From positions 1-17,079 of the forward strand of contig SLJS01000059.1 of NCBI GenBank assembly GCA_007135015.1: a stretch of 17,079 bases of DNA, written 5' to 3'. Shown piece after piece: positions 1-7,377 of this stretch. The position numbers and the translations under genes are program-made. The notes under the pieces are model-generated. The model was not told where the DNA came from. It saw only the letters and a program-made list of their open reading frames with translations, and made no database searches. This stretch comes from Alcanivorax sp. GTDB taxonomy: Bacteria > Pseudomonadota > Gammaproteobacteria > Pseudomonadales > Alcanivoracaceae. Position 1 is the first letter of the stretch, and every line of letters begins with the position of its first letter.

Positions 1-9
1 AAGGGGCGC

Positions 10-1587
10 CTACCCCTGCAGCAATCGCCTTTCCTGGTTCAGGCCCCGGTAGAGGGTAAAGCACATCGCCAGCAGCACCAGGGTGAAGGGCAGGCCCGTG
101 GTAATGGCACCGGCCTGGAGTGCGCTGAGTGCGGCCTCGCCGCCGACGAACAATAGTGACCCGGCGATCAGGCCGATCATGGCCGCCCAGAAGACCCGCT
201 GGCCGACCGGGGCGTCGAGCTTGCCCCCGGCCGTGATGCTGTCGACCACCAGCGAGCCGGAGTCGGCGGAGGTGATAAAGAAGATCAGCACCAGCGCCAC
301 AGCCACCATGGAGGTGATCATGCCCAGAGGGAGGTTATCCAGCATCTGGAACATGGCCAGCGCCTCGTCCGACAGCCCTTCGGTGAGCTCCCCCACGCCC
401 GCCTGGATCTGTTCCAGGGCGGTACCGCCGAATGCCGCCAGCCAGACCACGGTGACCAGGGTGGGCACCAGCAGCACGGCGGTCATGAACTCGCGAACCG
501 TGCGCCCGCGCGAAACCCGGGCGATGAACATGCCCACGAAGGGCGACCAGGAGATCCACCAGGCCCAGTAGAAGACGGTCCAGCCGTGGAACCAGGTCTC
601 GTCTTCCCGGCCAATAAAGCCGCTCAACGGCAGGATGTTCTGCACATAGGCGCCCGCGGTGGTGCCCATGGCCGCAAGAATCGCCAGGGTGGGTCCAGCA
701 ACCAGTACGAAGACCAGCAGCAGCGCCGCCAGACACATGTTGATATTGCTCAGCACCCGCACACCGCCGTGGATACCGCGCAGCACCGAGTAGATCGCCA
801 CGCAGGTCACGCCGGCTATGATGGCCAGCTGGCTGTTGAGTTCGTTGGGGATATCCAGCAGGTATTCGAGCCCGGCGCCCGCCTGTCGCGCGCCCAGTCC
901 CAGGGAAGTGGCGAGCCCGAAGACCGTGGCCAGTACCGCGACCACATCGATGACATGGCCCGGCCAGCCCCAGACCCGTTCACCGAGTACCGGATAGAAG
1001 GCGGAGCGGATGGTCAGCGGCATGCCCTTGTTGTAGGAGAAGAACGCCAGCGCCAGCGCCACCAGGCCGTAGATCGCCCAGGGATGCAGCCCCCAGTGAT
1101 ACAGGGTCGCACCCAGTGCCATGCGCCGGGCTTCCGCGGTTCCGGCTTCCACGCCCAGGGGGGTGCCGAACCAGTCGGTGAAATAGGCCACCGGTTCAGC
1201 CACGGACCAGAACATAAGCCCGATACCCATGCCGGCGGCAAACAGCATGGCGAACCAGGACAGCCGCGAGAACGCCGGCACCGCGTCGCTGCCGCCGAGA
1301 CGGATACGCCCCACCGGCAGGAAAATCAGCGCCAGGCAGAACAGCACGAAGATGTTGGCGGCAGACATGAACAGCCAGTCGAAATTCCGGATCGACCAGT
1401 CCCTGCTTTCATCCAGCCGGTCCTGGGCGATCTCGGGAAACATCATGGCGCCGAAGACGAACAGCACCATCAGAAAGGCGCTGATAAAGAAAACCGGAAA
1501 ATGCAGTTCGAACCCGAACAGGCGGAGGTTGTCCTCGCCGGGCTCATGGGTGCTCTGGAGTGGATCCTTGTGTGGTTCGCTGTTCAT
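10..1587 (-). CDS. BCCT-family betaine/carnitine/choline-type transporter
   Basis: Encodes a 525-residue inner-membrane secondary transporter of the BCCT family, which imports quaternary ammonium osmolytes such as glycine betaine or choline with Na+ or H+. The length is typical, with about twelve hydrophobic segments. Family hallmarks are the glycine-rich stretch GMGIGLMFWSVAEP (residues 119-132), WGLHPWAIY (165-173) and the aromatic box YWAWWISWSPFVG (340-352) followed by RVSRGRTVREF. The N-terminal tail before the first membrane helix is short (about 28 residues) and the C-terminal tail ends soon after the last helix. An osmosensing tail like that of Corynebacterium BetP is therefore not evident. 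The ATG is preceded by AAGGTGG. It is the last gene of the minus-strand series, separated from the globins by about 270 bp of non-coding DNA, so it is probably transcribed on its own. Substrate cannot be fixed from sequence. Confidence 0.93.
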   Translation of the reverse strand: MNSEPHKDPLQSTHEPGEDNLRLFGFELHFPVFFISAFLMVLFVFGAMMFPEIAQDRLDESRDWSIRNFDWLFMSAANIFVLFCLALIFLPVGRIRLGGSDAVPAFSRLSWFAMLFAAGMGIGLMFWSVAEPVAYFTDWFGTPLGVEAGTAEARRMALGATLYHWGLHPWAIYGLVALALAFFSYNKGMPLTIRSAFYPVLGERVWGWPGHVIDVVAVLATVFGLATSLGLGARQAGAGLEYLLDIPNELNSQLAIIAGVTCVAIYSVLRGIHGGVRVLSNINMCLAALLLVFVLVAGPTLAILAAMGTTAGAYVQNILPLSGFIGREDETWFHGWTVFYWAWWISWSPFVGMFIARVSRGRTVREFMTAVLLVPTLVTVVWLAAFGGTALEQIQAGVGELTEGLSDEALAMFQMLDNLPLGMITSMVAVALVLIFFITSADSGSLVVDSITAGGKLDAPVGQRVFWAAMIGLIAGSLLFVGGEAALSALQAGAITTGLPFTLVLLAMCFTLYRGLNQERRLLQG

Positions 1588-1611
1588 GCCGGCCCACCTT
1601 CTGCTCTGGGT

Positions 1612-1645
1612 GACCGCCCGGGAAACCGGCCCCGCGCGGGCGGTC
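1612..1645 (-). promoter_or_regulatory. 9-bp inverted repeat in the leader of the BCCT gene
   Basis: A perfect 9-bp inverted repeat, gaccgcccg (1612-1620) and cgggcggtc (1637-1645), lies 25-58 bp upstream of the BCCT start codon. A second smaller hairpin, tgcgga/tccgca at 1647-1662, with a TTCG loop on the minus strand, is directly adjacent. The pair could be an operator or a folded 5' leader. No regulator gene is nearby to support either reading. Confidence 0.35.
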
Positions 1646-1662
1646 CTGCGGACGAATCCGCA

Positions 1663-1691
1663 AAACTAAGGCCTGCGCATGGCTATTGCAA
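1663..1691 (-). promoter_or_regulatory. weak candidate sigma-70 promoter for the BCCT gene
   Basis: On the minus strand TTGCAA (1691-1686) and TAGTTT (1668-1663) are separated by 17 bp. The match to consensus is modest (4/6 and 3/6), but the spacing is right and it sits just upstream of the inverted repeats in the BCCT leader. It is tentative. Confidence 0.22.
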
Positions 1692-1721
1692 ACGGCCCGG
1701 CCACGCTTGCCCGGTCGGAGG

Positions 1722-1844
1722 GTATCGCAAAGGGTTTGCAGGAGCGCCGCCTGCAGCGCGAAGAATCCAGAACCGTGCCGGAATCCGGGGCCGTTCGTGC
1801 TGCAAGCAGCGCTCCGGCGAGTGCCGTGAGCCCTTTTGCGACAG
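1722..1844. repeat. REP-type double palindrome, copy A (BIME-like)
   Basis: Nested inverted repeats of about 123 bp. The outer arms are gtatcgcaaaggg (1722-1734) and cccttttgcgacag (1831-1844). The inner arms are ggagcgccgcctgcagcgcgaa (1741-1762) and ttcgtgctgcaagcagcgctcc (1794-1815), which pair with only a few mismatches. The loop contains ccgtgccggaatccgg, which is itself partly palindromic. The inner arms follow the layout of Pseudomonas-type REP sequences (GGAGCG, variable part, CGCGAA). The same outer ends and an identical loop core recur in inverted orientation at 9667-9793. The element starts only about 10 bp beyond the stop codon of the second globin gene, so it could act as a 3' mRNA structure. 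The rest of the 1588-1853 gap shows nothing beyond the leader elements listed separately. Confidence 0.8.
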
Positions 1845-1853
1845 CCTCGTCGG

Positions 1854-2264
1854 TCAGTAAACCGCTCGCATCAGCTCAATGCCCGGATGCAGCACCTTCC
1901 GCCACTCATGGGCCAGCGCCGGCGTAAACTCCGGATCATGTCGGGCCACGGTTTCCACCAGCGCATCCACCCAGAGTTCGTACCAGCCGGGCCGCACATT
2001 GTAGCCTTCCCGGTTGTGGCTCTTGCCGAGGTCATGGAGCTTGAGCCCGGAGGAGCCCCGTGCGTACATGATGAGCCAGGAGATCCCGGCGCGCAGCAAG
2101 CGCCGCTGTTCTGCCATGTCGGTATCATCAAACATGGCGCGCACCTCATCGGACCGGGACATGAAGTTACTGTAAAAGTCCTCGAAAAACCGCTCGCTCT
2201 GACAACAGCGTCCGTAGCTCTGGAAGACCTGGTTGGTACTGGATTCGGGCAACATGGCCGTCAT
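1854..2264 (-). CDS. single-domain globin, tandem copy 2
   Basis: A 136-residue haem protein of the globin fold. By position it resembles bacterial flavohaemoglobin-type and single-domain globins: Tyr31 fits B10, Phe45 fits CD1, Gln53 fits E7 and His83 is the likely proximal F8 ligand. The B10-CD1 spacing of 14 matches flavohaemoglobin. A Tyr/Gln distal pair is usually associated with tight O2 binding or NO chemistry; that is inference here. No reductase domain is attached. It is about 60 % identical, without gaps, to the globin encoded immediately upstream. Both carry a vicinal Cys20-Cys21 pair in YGRCCQ. The ATG is preceded by AGGAGA, and only 15 bp separate it from the upstream globin stop, so the two are co-transcribed. 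REP copy A follows directly. Confidence 0.85.
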   Translation of the reverse strand: MTAMLPESSTNQVFQSYGRCCQSERFFEDFYSNFMSRSDEVRAMFDDTDMAEQRRLLRAGISWLIMYARGSSGLKLHDLGKSHNREGYNVRPGWYELWVDALVETVARHDPEFTPALAHEWRKVLHPGIELMRAVY

Positions 2265-2279
2265 GGCATCTTCTCCTGT

Positions 2280-2690
2280 TCAGTATGCACCACGAATCAT
2301 CTCGACCCCGGGCTGGAGCGTTTCCTTCCACTGCGCCTCCAGCGACGGCGTGAGCTCCGGGTCATGTTCCCTGACTGCTTCCAGTAGCGCCTCCACCCAG
2401 AGGTCATACCATTCCGGGCGAATTCCGTATCCCTTGCGGCTGTGGGTCTCGCCCAGCTGGCGAAGCTTGAAATCCGATCCGCCACGGGCGTACATGATCA
2501 GCCAGGTCAGCCCGGAACGCAGCAGGCGCCGTTGTTCGGCCATGTCGGTATCATTGAACATGGCCCGCACATCGTCAGATTTGGACATGAAGAAGGCGTA
2601 GAAATCCCGGAAAAATCCATCCGCCTGACAACAACGTCCGTAGCTTAGATAAACTTTTTCAACCTCCGCGCGAGGCAACATCGCATTCAT
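2280..2690 (-). CDS. single-domain globin, tandem copy 1
   Basis: A 136-residue globin, first of the tandem pair. The reading frame is open for 51 codons further upstream. The start at 2690 was chosen because it gives exactly the length and N-terminus of the paralogue (MxAMLP), has a GGGAGA ribosome site, and excludes an Arg/Pro/Gly-rich stretch unlike any globin. Expected haem-pocket residues are Tyr31 (B10), Phe45 (CD1), Gln53 (E7) and His83 (F8). The MFNDTDMAEQRRLLR segment spanning CD1 to E7 is nearly identical to that of the paralogue. Cys20-Cys21 are conserved. The gene follows thrC by 162 bp containing two hairpins, so it is probably a separate transcript. I found no convincing promoter or FNR-type site in that gap. 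Confidence 0.85.
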   Translation of the reverse strand: MNAMLPRAEVEKVYLSYGRCCQADGFFRDFYAFFMSKSDDVRAMFNDTDMAEQRRLLRSGLTWLIMYARGGSDFKLRQLGETHSRKGYGIRPEWYDLWVEALLEAVREHDPELTPSLEAQWKETLQPGVEMIRGAY

Positions 2691-2801
2691 GCCAGTCTCC
2701 CGTGTCACTGCGCATGCTCCGGGCGAGGCCGGGGCGCACACCGGCGTCCCGGCGCCAAAACGCGGGGCATGCAAACCATCATGGAGAATCCGTCCGGAAG
2801 G

Positions 2802-2852
2802 CCCGCCGCGCGAACGCGCGGCGGGTGAGCTGCCTGCTCTCACACCGAGAGC
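2802..2852 (-). terminator. two hairpins directly after thrC
   Basis: Immediately beyond the thrC stop the minus strand can form GCTCTC/GAGAGC with a 5-nt loop (2852-2836). A perfect 11-bp GC stem, cccgccgcgcg/cgcgcggcggg with only aa between the arms (2825-2802), comes next. No run of T follows either stem, so this is not a classical intrinsic terminator. It may end transcription weakly or protect the hom-thrC mRNA. Confidence 0.45.
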
Positions 2853-3992
2853 TTACATTTCGTCGAGAATGGCTTTCTTGACCGAAGTCAATTCGGCATC
2901 GATTGTGACCATGCGGGCGTCCCGGCACTGGTCGATGGCGGTATCCGGGTCCTTGAGGCCGTTGCCGGTCAGGGTGCAGACTACGGTGGAGCCTTCCGGG
3001 ATGCGCCCATTGCGGATATCACGCATGGCGCCACCAATGGAGGCGGCGGAGGCGGGTTCGCAGAAGATGCCTTCCTTCTCGGAAAGCAGCTTCTGGGCTT
3101 GCAGAATCTCGCTGTCTTCCAGCTCGTCGAACCAGCCGCCGGATTCCTCCTGCACCGTCCAGGCCTGCTGCCAGCTCTGCGGATTGCCGATACGAATGGC
3201 CGTGGCCACGGTGTCCGGGTCTTCGACCGGGCCGCCGCGCAGGAAGGGCGCGGAACCGGAGGCCTGGTAGCCGACCATTACCGGGCGGCTGCCGGTGACG
3301 GCCCCGGCAAAACGGCATTGCCCGGAACAGAAGTTACAGGCACGGGTGACTTCCTTTCCGCTGGTGGCCGCGCACTCGCTGTAACCGATCCAGTGGGCGG
3401 TGATGTTGCCTGCGTTGCCGACGGGCAGGCAGTGGTAGTCCGGAGCGCGGCCCAGTTCCTCGATGATCTCGAAGGCGGCGGTCTTCTGGCCCTGAAGGCG
3501 GTAGGGATTGACGGAGTTGACGATGGTCACCGGCGCGGTTTCCGCCACCTGCTTGACCAGTTCCATGCCCTGATCGAAGTTGCCGCGGATCTGCATGATC
3601 ACCGCGCCGTACATCATCGCCTGGGCCAGCTTGCCCATGGCGATCTTGCCTTCCGGGATCAGCACAAAGGCGGTGATTCCGGCGCGGGCGGCGTAGGCGG
3701 CCGCCGAGGCCGAGGTATTGCCGGTGGAGGCACAGATGACCGCATTGCTGCCTTCATCCACCGCATGGGTAACCGCCATGGTCATGCCCCGGTCCTTGAA
3801 TGAACCGGTGGGGTTGAGCCCTTCGTACTTGACGTAGATGTCCACGTCCTTGCCCAGGGTGCGGGGAATGTTCTTCAGCCGGATCAGCGGCGTGTTGCCC
3901 TCGCCCAGGCCGATAATACGGGTGTCATCATTGACCGGAAGGTGGTCGCGGTAACGGTTGACAAGACCGGTGTAACGATCACGAAATGGCAT
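2853..3992 (-). CDS. thrC: threonine synthase (short PLP form) with Cys-rich insertion
   Basis: Converts O-phosphohomoserine to threonine with pyridoxal phosphate in the cytoplasm, the last step of threonine synthesis. At 379 residues it is the short form, not the longer enzyme of about 430-470 residues in E. coli or Pseudomonas. GSFKDRG places the PLP lysine at Lys66. STGNTSASAA (89-98) and the phosphate-binding loop GNAGN (192-196) follow, and TGNGLKDPDT (342-351) is near the C-terminus. Between GYSE and PVMVGYQ (about 207-236) is an inserted segment with Cys207, Cys219, Cys222 and Cys226 (ACNFCSGQC), which looks like a metal or disulfide site. It follows hom by 42 bp and is clearly in the same operon; two hairpins follow the stop. 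Confidence 0.95.
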   Translation of the reverse strand: MPFRDRYTGLVNRYRDHLPVNDDTRIIGLGEGNTPLIRLKNIPRTLGKDVDIYVKYEGLNPTGSFKDRGMTMAVTHAVDEGSNAVICASTGNTSASAAAYAARAGITAFVLIPEGKIAMGKLAQAMMYGAVIMQIRGNFDQGMELVKQVAETAPVTIVNSVNPYRLQGQKTAAFEIIEELGRAPDYHCLPVGNAGNITAHWIGYSECAATSGKEVTRACNFCSGQCRFAGAVTGSRPVMVGYQASGSAPFLRGGPVEDPDTVATAIRIGNPQSWQQAWTVQEESGGWFDELEDSEILQAQKLLSEKEGIFCEPASAASIGGAMRDIRNGRIPEGSTVVCTLTGNGLKDPDTAIDQCRDARMVTIDAELTSVKKAILDEM

Positions 3993-4034
3993 TATTGTAG
4001 TCCCGTATGCAGCGGCCCGGTCGGGCGGTCGTGT

Positions 4035-5351
4035 TCACGCATCAAGCATCTCCACACGGATGCGCATGGTGTCCGGCTCGACAACCGCCGGCAGCGCGCT
4101 GATCTTCTCCAGTGCGTCATTGAGGTCCCGTTCACTGACCTGGTGGGTCAGCATCACGATGGGCACCAGTTCATCCTCGCCCACGTCCTTCTGGAACATG
4201 GCCTCGATACTGATGCTGTGCTCGGTGAGAATGCGGGTGATATCGGCCAGCACGCCGGTGCGGTCCTGCACGTGCAGACGGATATAAAAGGAACAGAACA
4301 CATCCTCGATGGGCAGCACCGGCGTGGCGGCCATCGCATCGGCGCGGAAGCCCAGATAGGGCACCCGCTCGTCGTGGTCGGCGGTCAGTTCCCGGCCCAG
4401 CTCGATGATGTCGGCCACCACCGCCGAACCGGTGGGCTCGTCTCCGGCACCGGCGCCGTAGTAGAGGGTGGGGCCCACGGCATCGCCGTCGACCATCACC
4501 GCGTTCATGACGCCGTTTACACTGGCCAGCAGCACATCCCTGGGGATCAGCGTGGGGTGCACGCGCAGCTCGATGCCCCGGCCGGTATCCTTGGCAATGC
4601 CCAGATGCTTGATGCGGTAGCCGAGCTGCTCCGCCGCCAGCACGTCTTCCGGCGTAATCCGTTCGATGCCCTCGGTATAGACCTTGCTGAACTGCAGAGG
4701 AATACCAAAGGCAATGGAAGCAAGGATGGTCAGCTTGTGGGCGGCATCGGTGCCGTTGACGTCAAAGGCCGGGTCCGCTTCGGCATAGCCCAGCGCCTGG
4801 GCCTCGCGCAACACGTCCTCGAACTCGCGGCCCTTTTCGCGCATTTCGGTGAGGATGAAATTGCCGGTGCCATTGATGATGCCGGCCACCCAGTTGATAT
4901 GGTTGGCGGCCAGCCCCTCGCCCAGCGCCTTGAGAATCGGAATGCCGCCGGCGACGGCGGCTTCAAAGGCCACATCCACACCCTTGTCGTGGGCAGCGTG
5001 GAAGATCTCGTTGCCGTGCTCGGCAATCAGCGCCTTGTTGGCGGTGACAATGTGCTTGCCGTTGTGGATCGCGGTGAGCACCAGTTCCCGGGCGGTATCG
5101 GTGCCGCCGATCAGCTCCACCAGGATGTCGATCTCCGGGTCATTGGCCACGGCGAAGATATCGCGCGAGACCCGGATGTCACTGGTGTCGCAGGCCGGAT
5201 TGTCCCGGCGCGCGCCAATATGGGCGATCTGCAGCGGGCGGCCGATGCGGCTGGAGATCTCGCGCGCATTGCGGCGGATCACGTTGACCGTGCCGCTGCC
5301 TACGGTGCCCAGACCGGCTATTCCGACCTTGATGGAATCTTCAGCGTTCAC
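4035..5351 (-). CDS. hom: homoserine dehydrogenase
   Basis: Reduces aspartate semialdehyde to homoserine with NAD(P)H, the branch point toward threonine and methionine. The protein is 438 residues, the normal length of the monofunctional enzyme, with no aspartokinase domain. An N-terminal Rossmann motif GLGTVGSG (13-20) is followed by TANKAL (103-108), the signature region FEAAVAGGIPI (129-139), INGTGNF (159-165) and DAAHKL with the likely catalytic Lys206. A C-terminal ACT domain (about 357-435, beginning FYIRLHVQDRTGVLADI) suggests feedback control by threonine. The GTG start is preceded by GAGGTGAG. It is followed by thrC after 42 bp. The leader shows no obvious Thr/Ile-rich attenuator peptide. 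The same hom-thrC pair after dsbC occurs in Pseudomonas. Confidence 0.96.
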   Translation of the reverse strand: MNAEDSIKVGIAGLGTVGSGTVNVIRRNAREISSRIGRPLQIAHIGARRDNPACDTSDIRVSRDIFAVANDPEIDILVELIGGTDTARELVLTAIHNGKHIVTANKALIAEHGNEIFHAAHDKGVDVAFEAAVAGGIPILKALGEGLAANHINWVAGIINGTGNFILTEMREKGREFEDVLREAQALGYAEADPAFDVNGTDAAHKLTILASIAFGIPLQFSKVYTEGIERITPEDVLAAEQLGYRIKHLGIAKDTGRGIELRVHPTLIPRDVLLASVNGVMNAVMVDGDAVGPTLYYGAGAGDEPTGSAVVADIIELGRELTADHDERVPYLGFRADAMAATPVLPIEDVFCSFYIRLHVQDRTGVLADITRILTEHSISIEAMFQKDVGEDELVPIVMLTHQVSERDLNDALEKISALPAVVEPDTMRIRVEMLDA

Positions 5352-5441
5352 CTGCTCACCTCTATTGTTGTTCGGGCACCGGAAGTTCCGCCCCGCGCCT
5401 GTCGGGCCTCACGCCTGCCGCTTGCCAGGGGAAGGCGAGCT

Positions 5442-5470
5442 ACCTTAATTGGGCGCCCCCACGGCGTCAA
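5442..5470 (-). promoter_or_regulatory. candidate sigma-70 promoter for hom-thrC
   Basis: On the minus strand TTGACG (5470-5465), overlapping the dsbC stop codon, is 17 bp from TAAGGT (5447-5442). The -35 matches 5/6; the -10 matches only 3/6. It lies about 90 bp before the hom start in the 115-bp gap after dsbC, a sensible place for a separate promoter. Confidence 0.35.
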
Positions 5471-6291
5471 TCCAGGCCCAGCGCCCGGGCCAGGTCTTCC
5501 GGCGGAACAAAGCCGCCGAGCTGGCGTCCCCGGCTGTCGAATACACCGGGCGTGCCGGTAACCCCCGCCTGCTGGCCCAGCTGCAGGTGGGTGAGCACCG
5601 GACTGTCGCACTCGCGCGAGGCCACGGTGATACGCTGCTGCAGTTTGGCCTGGTTCATGGCCTCGTGCTGGTCGTCGGCACACCAGATCCTGTTCAACTG
5701 CTCGGTAATCTCGCCCCGGCCGCCGTCCCGGGGAAAGGCCAGGTAATGCACGGTGATGCCCAGTTCGTTGTATTCGGCCATCCGGCGGTGCATGCGCTGA
5801 CAATACCCACAGGTGGGGTCGGTGAACACGAGGATTCCGGCCTTTTCGTCTTCCGCGCGAAAACTGATTCGCGAATCCTCTTCGAGCCCCTCATCGAAGA
5901 TTCGGGCCCGCCGCTCGCTGCGCTGGGCCTCGGCCACGCTGACCGGACCGTCCTCGCGCAGCTCGAGCATATCGCCGGCCACCAGGTAGCCAAGATCCGG
6001 CGTCGCATAGACATACTGACTCCGGTTGATCTCGATCTGGATCAGCGACTCCACGGGCGAACGTTCCAGACCGGTGACACGCACATCGGGAAAGAAACGC
6101 CCCAGCTCCGCGCTCAGCATCTCCAGCGCCTCGCTGTCAGCACGCTCTTCTTCCGGCATATCCAGCGCCGCGCCCACCAGCGCCCGCAGATCCGCGCTTC
6201 TCTCGGTTCCTTCCTGTACCGACTCCCGGGCAAAAAGCAGTGTGGCCAGCAGGGCCGACACTATCACCACGGGAATGATTGCCTTTTTCAT
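5467..6291 (-). CDS. dsbC: thiol:disulfide interchange protein DsbC
   Basis: Periplasmic disulfide isomerase/reductase of the DsbC/DsbG family, 274 residues. It begins with a signal sequence (MKKAIIPVVIVSALLATLLFA), then an N-terminal dimerisation domain (about 30-115), a charged linker helix, and a thioredoxin-fold domain. The active-site CGYC is at 161-164 in FTDPTCGYCQRMH, and the cis-proline loop is GTPG. Cys204 and Cys228 correspond to the structural disulfide of DsbC. The ATG at 6291 was preferred to a TTG one codon earlier. It has AAGGGAG six bases upstream, and it overlaps the xerD stop by one base (TGATG), which indicates translational coupling. Adjacency of xerD and dsbC is conserved in gammaproteobacteria. 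Confidence 0.94.
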   Translation of the reverse strand: MKKAIIPVVIVSALLATLLFARESVQEGTERSADLRALVGAALDMPEEERADSEALEMLSAELGRFFPDVRVTGLERSPVESLIQIEINRSQYVYATPDLGYLVAGDMLELREDGPVSVAEAQRSERRARIFDEGLEEDSRISFRAEDEKAGILVFTDPTCGYCQRMHRRMAEYNELGITVHYLAFPRDGGRGEITEQLNRIWCADDQHEAMNQAKLQQRITVASRECDSPVLTHLQLGQQAGVTGTPGVFDSRGRQLGGFVPPEDLARALGLD

Positions 6292-7289
6292 CAATGGCTC
6301 CCTTCACTGTTTCCCGGCGCCAGGGCCGGTTCATCTTCGTCCGATTGTGACCCACCGCCCGGGCCTCCGGTTCCGGCCCTGGGGTGGTGCGCCGCATGCA
6401 GCTGTTGCAGGCGCTGCTGTGCCACATGAGTGTAAATCTGTGTGGTGGACAAATCACTGTGTCCGAGCAACATCTGTACCACGCGCAGGTCCGCGCCGTG
6501 GTTGAGCAGATGGGTGGCGAAGGCGTGGCGCAGCGTATGTGGCGACAGCGGCTTGCGAATCCCGGCCACCCGGGCGTGTCGGCGCAGCCGGTGCCAGAAG
6601 GTCTGGCGTGTCATCGCCCGCCCGCCCCGGCCGGGAAAGAGCGCTTCGCTGGCCTGGAGGCCGAGCAGCAGCGGCCGCGCTTCGCGCAGATAACGCTGCA
6701 GCCAGTGCAGCGCTTCCTCGCCCAGCGGCACCAGCCGCTCGCGGTCGCCCTTGCCCACAATGCGCACCAGCCCCTGGCGGGTGCTCAGCTGCGCCAGCGT
6801 CAGGCCCACCAGCTCGGAGACGCGCAGGCCCGCCGCATAGAGCACTTCCAGCATGGTGCGGTCCCGCAGACCCAGCGGTGTATTCACATCCGGTGCGGCG
6901 AGCAACGCCTCCACATCCGTTTCGGTGAGCGTTTTCGGCAGCGGCCGCCCGGTCTTCGGCCGCTCGACAAGCAGTACCGGGTCTTCGTGGATGCGCCCTT
7001 CGCGCAGCATCCAGCGGTAGAAGCCCCGGAACGCGGAAAGCTGCCGGGCCACGGAGCGGGCGCTGATGCCACGCTGCTGCTGCCAGGCCAGGTAATCATA
7101 GAGGCGCGCCCGGTCACAGCCCTGCAGTGTGCCGCCAGCGGCTTCGAGCCAGCGGGCGAGTTGCACCAGGTCGCGCCGGTAACCGGCCAGGCTGTGCTCG
7201 CTGAGCCCCTTTTCCATCCAGATGTTGTCGAGCCACTGCTCGATCAGGGGCAGTTCGGAGGGTTCTTCCCGGGGAGATTGCGTGGCCAT
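6291..7289 (-). CDS. xerD: tyrosine recombinase XerD
   Basis: Site-specific recombinase that, with XerC, resolves chromosome dimers at dif. Residues 12-108 form the SAM-like core-binding domain and about 118-304 the catalytic domain. Catalytic residues are visible: Arg156 (AAGLRVSEL), Lys180 (VGKGDRERLVPLG), His251 and Arg254 (HTLRHAFATHLL), His277 (LLGHSDLSTTQIYTH) and the nucleophile Tyr286. XerD proteins normally end near HHPRA, which is present at 301-305. This one has about 27 further Gly/Ser/Asp/Pro-rich residues. The ATG has no evident Shine-Dalgarno sequence. It follows rplS after 131 bp that hold a GC hairpin and a heptamer array, and is coupled to dsbC downstream. XerD is preferred to XerC because of the dsbC neighbour and the sequence. 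Confidence 0.93.
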   Translation of the reverse strand: MATQSPREEPSELPLIEQWLDNIWMEKGLSEHSLAGYRRDLVQLARWLEAAGGTLQGCDRARLYDYLAWQQQRGISARSVARQLSAFRGFYRWMLREGRIHEDPVLLVERPKTGRPLPKTLTETDVEALLAAPDVNTPLGLRDRTMLEVLYAAGLRVSELVGLTLAQLSTRQGLVRIVGKGDRERLVPLGEEALHWLQRYLREARPLLLGLQASEALFPGRGGRAMTRQTFWHRLRRHARVAGIRKPLSPHTLRHAFATHLLNHGADLRVVQMLLGHSDLSTTQIYTHVAQQRLQQLHAAHHPRAGTGGPGGGSQSDEDEPALAPGNSEGSH

Positions 7290-7342
7290 GGGGGAATCAT
7301 GGCAGGGGTGGACATCCGAGGCCAGCAGCGAAGCCCTGGGGG

Positions 7343-7377
7343 CTTCGGGCCCCGGGCTTCGAGCCTCGGGCTACGGG
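7343..7377 (+). repeat. period-7 degenerate repeat between rplS and xerD
   Basis: Five consecutive 7-mers: cttcggg, ccccggg, cttcgag, cctcggg, ctacggg. Read as pairs, the first four are two 14-mers with two differences. The array lies in the non-coding gap between rplS and xerD. Related 7-mer arrays occur at 9563-9590 and at 16995-17079. Confidence 0.6.

Noticed and set aside
586..1860. Long plus-strand open frame opposite the BCCT gene
   Set aside because: The translation is rich in Gln/His/Arg/Gly with no domain, and the minus frame is an unmistakable transporter. Such antisense frames are expected at this GC content.
2691..2843. N-terminal extension of the first globin
   Set aside because: The 51 extra residues are Arg/Gly/Pro-rich, have no counterpart in the paralogue, and would include the thrC hairpin region.
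5352..5466. Threonine attenuator or riboswitch before hom
   Set aside because: No short frame rich in Thr/Ile codons, no terminator/antiterminator pair and no known riboswitch core could be seen.
3942..5561. 539-codon plus-strand open frame opposite hom
   Set aside because: It has no family resemblance and lies over a conserved homoserine dehydrogenase; it is an antisense shadow frame.
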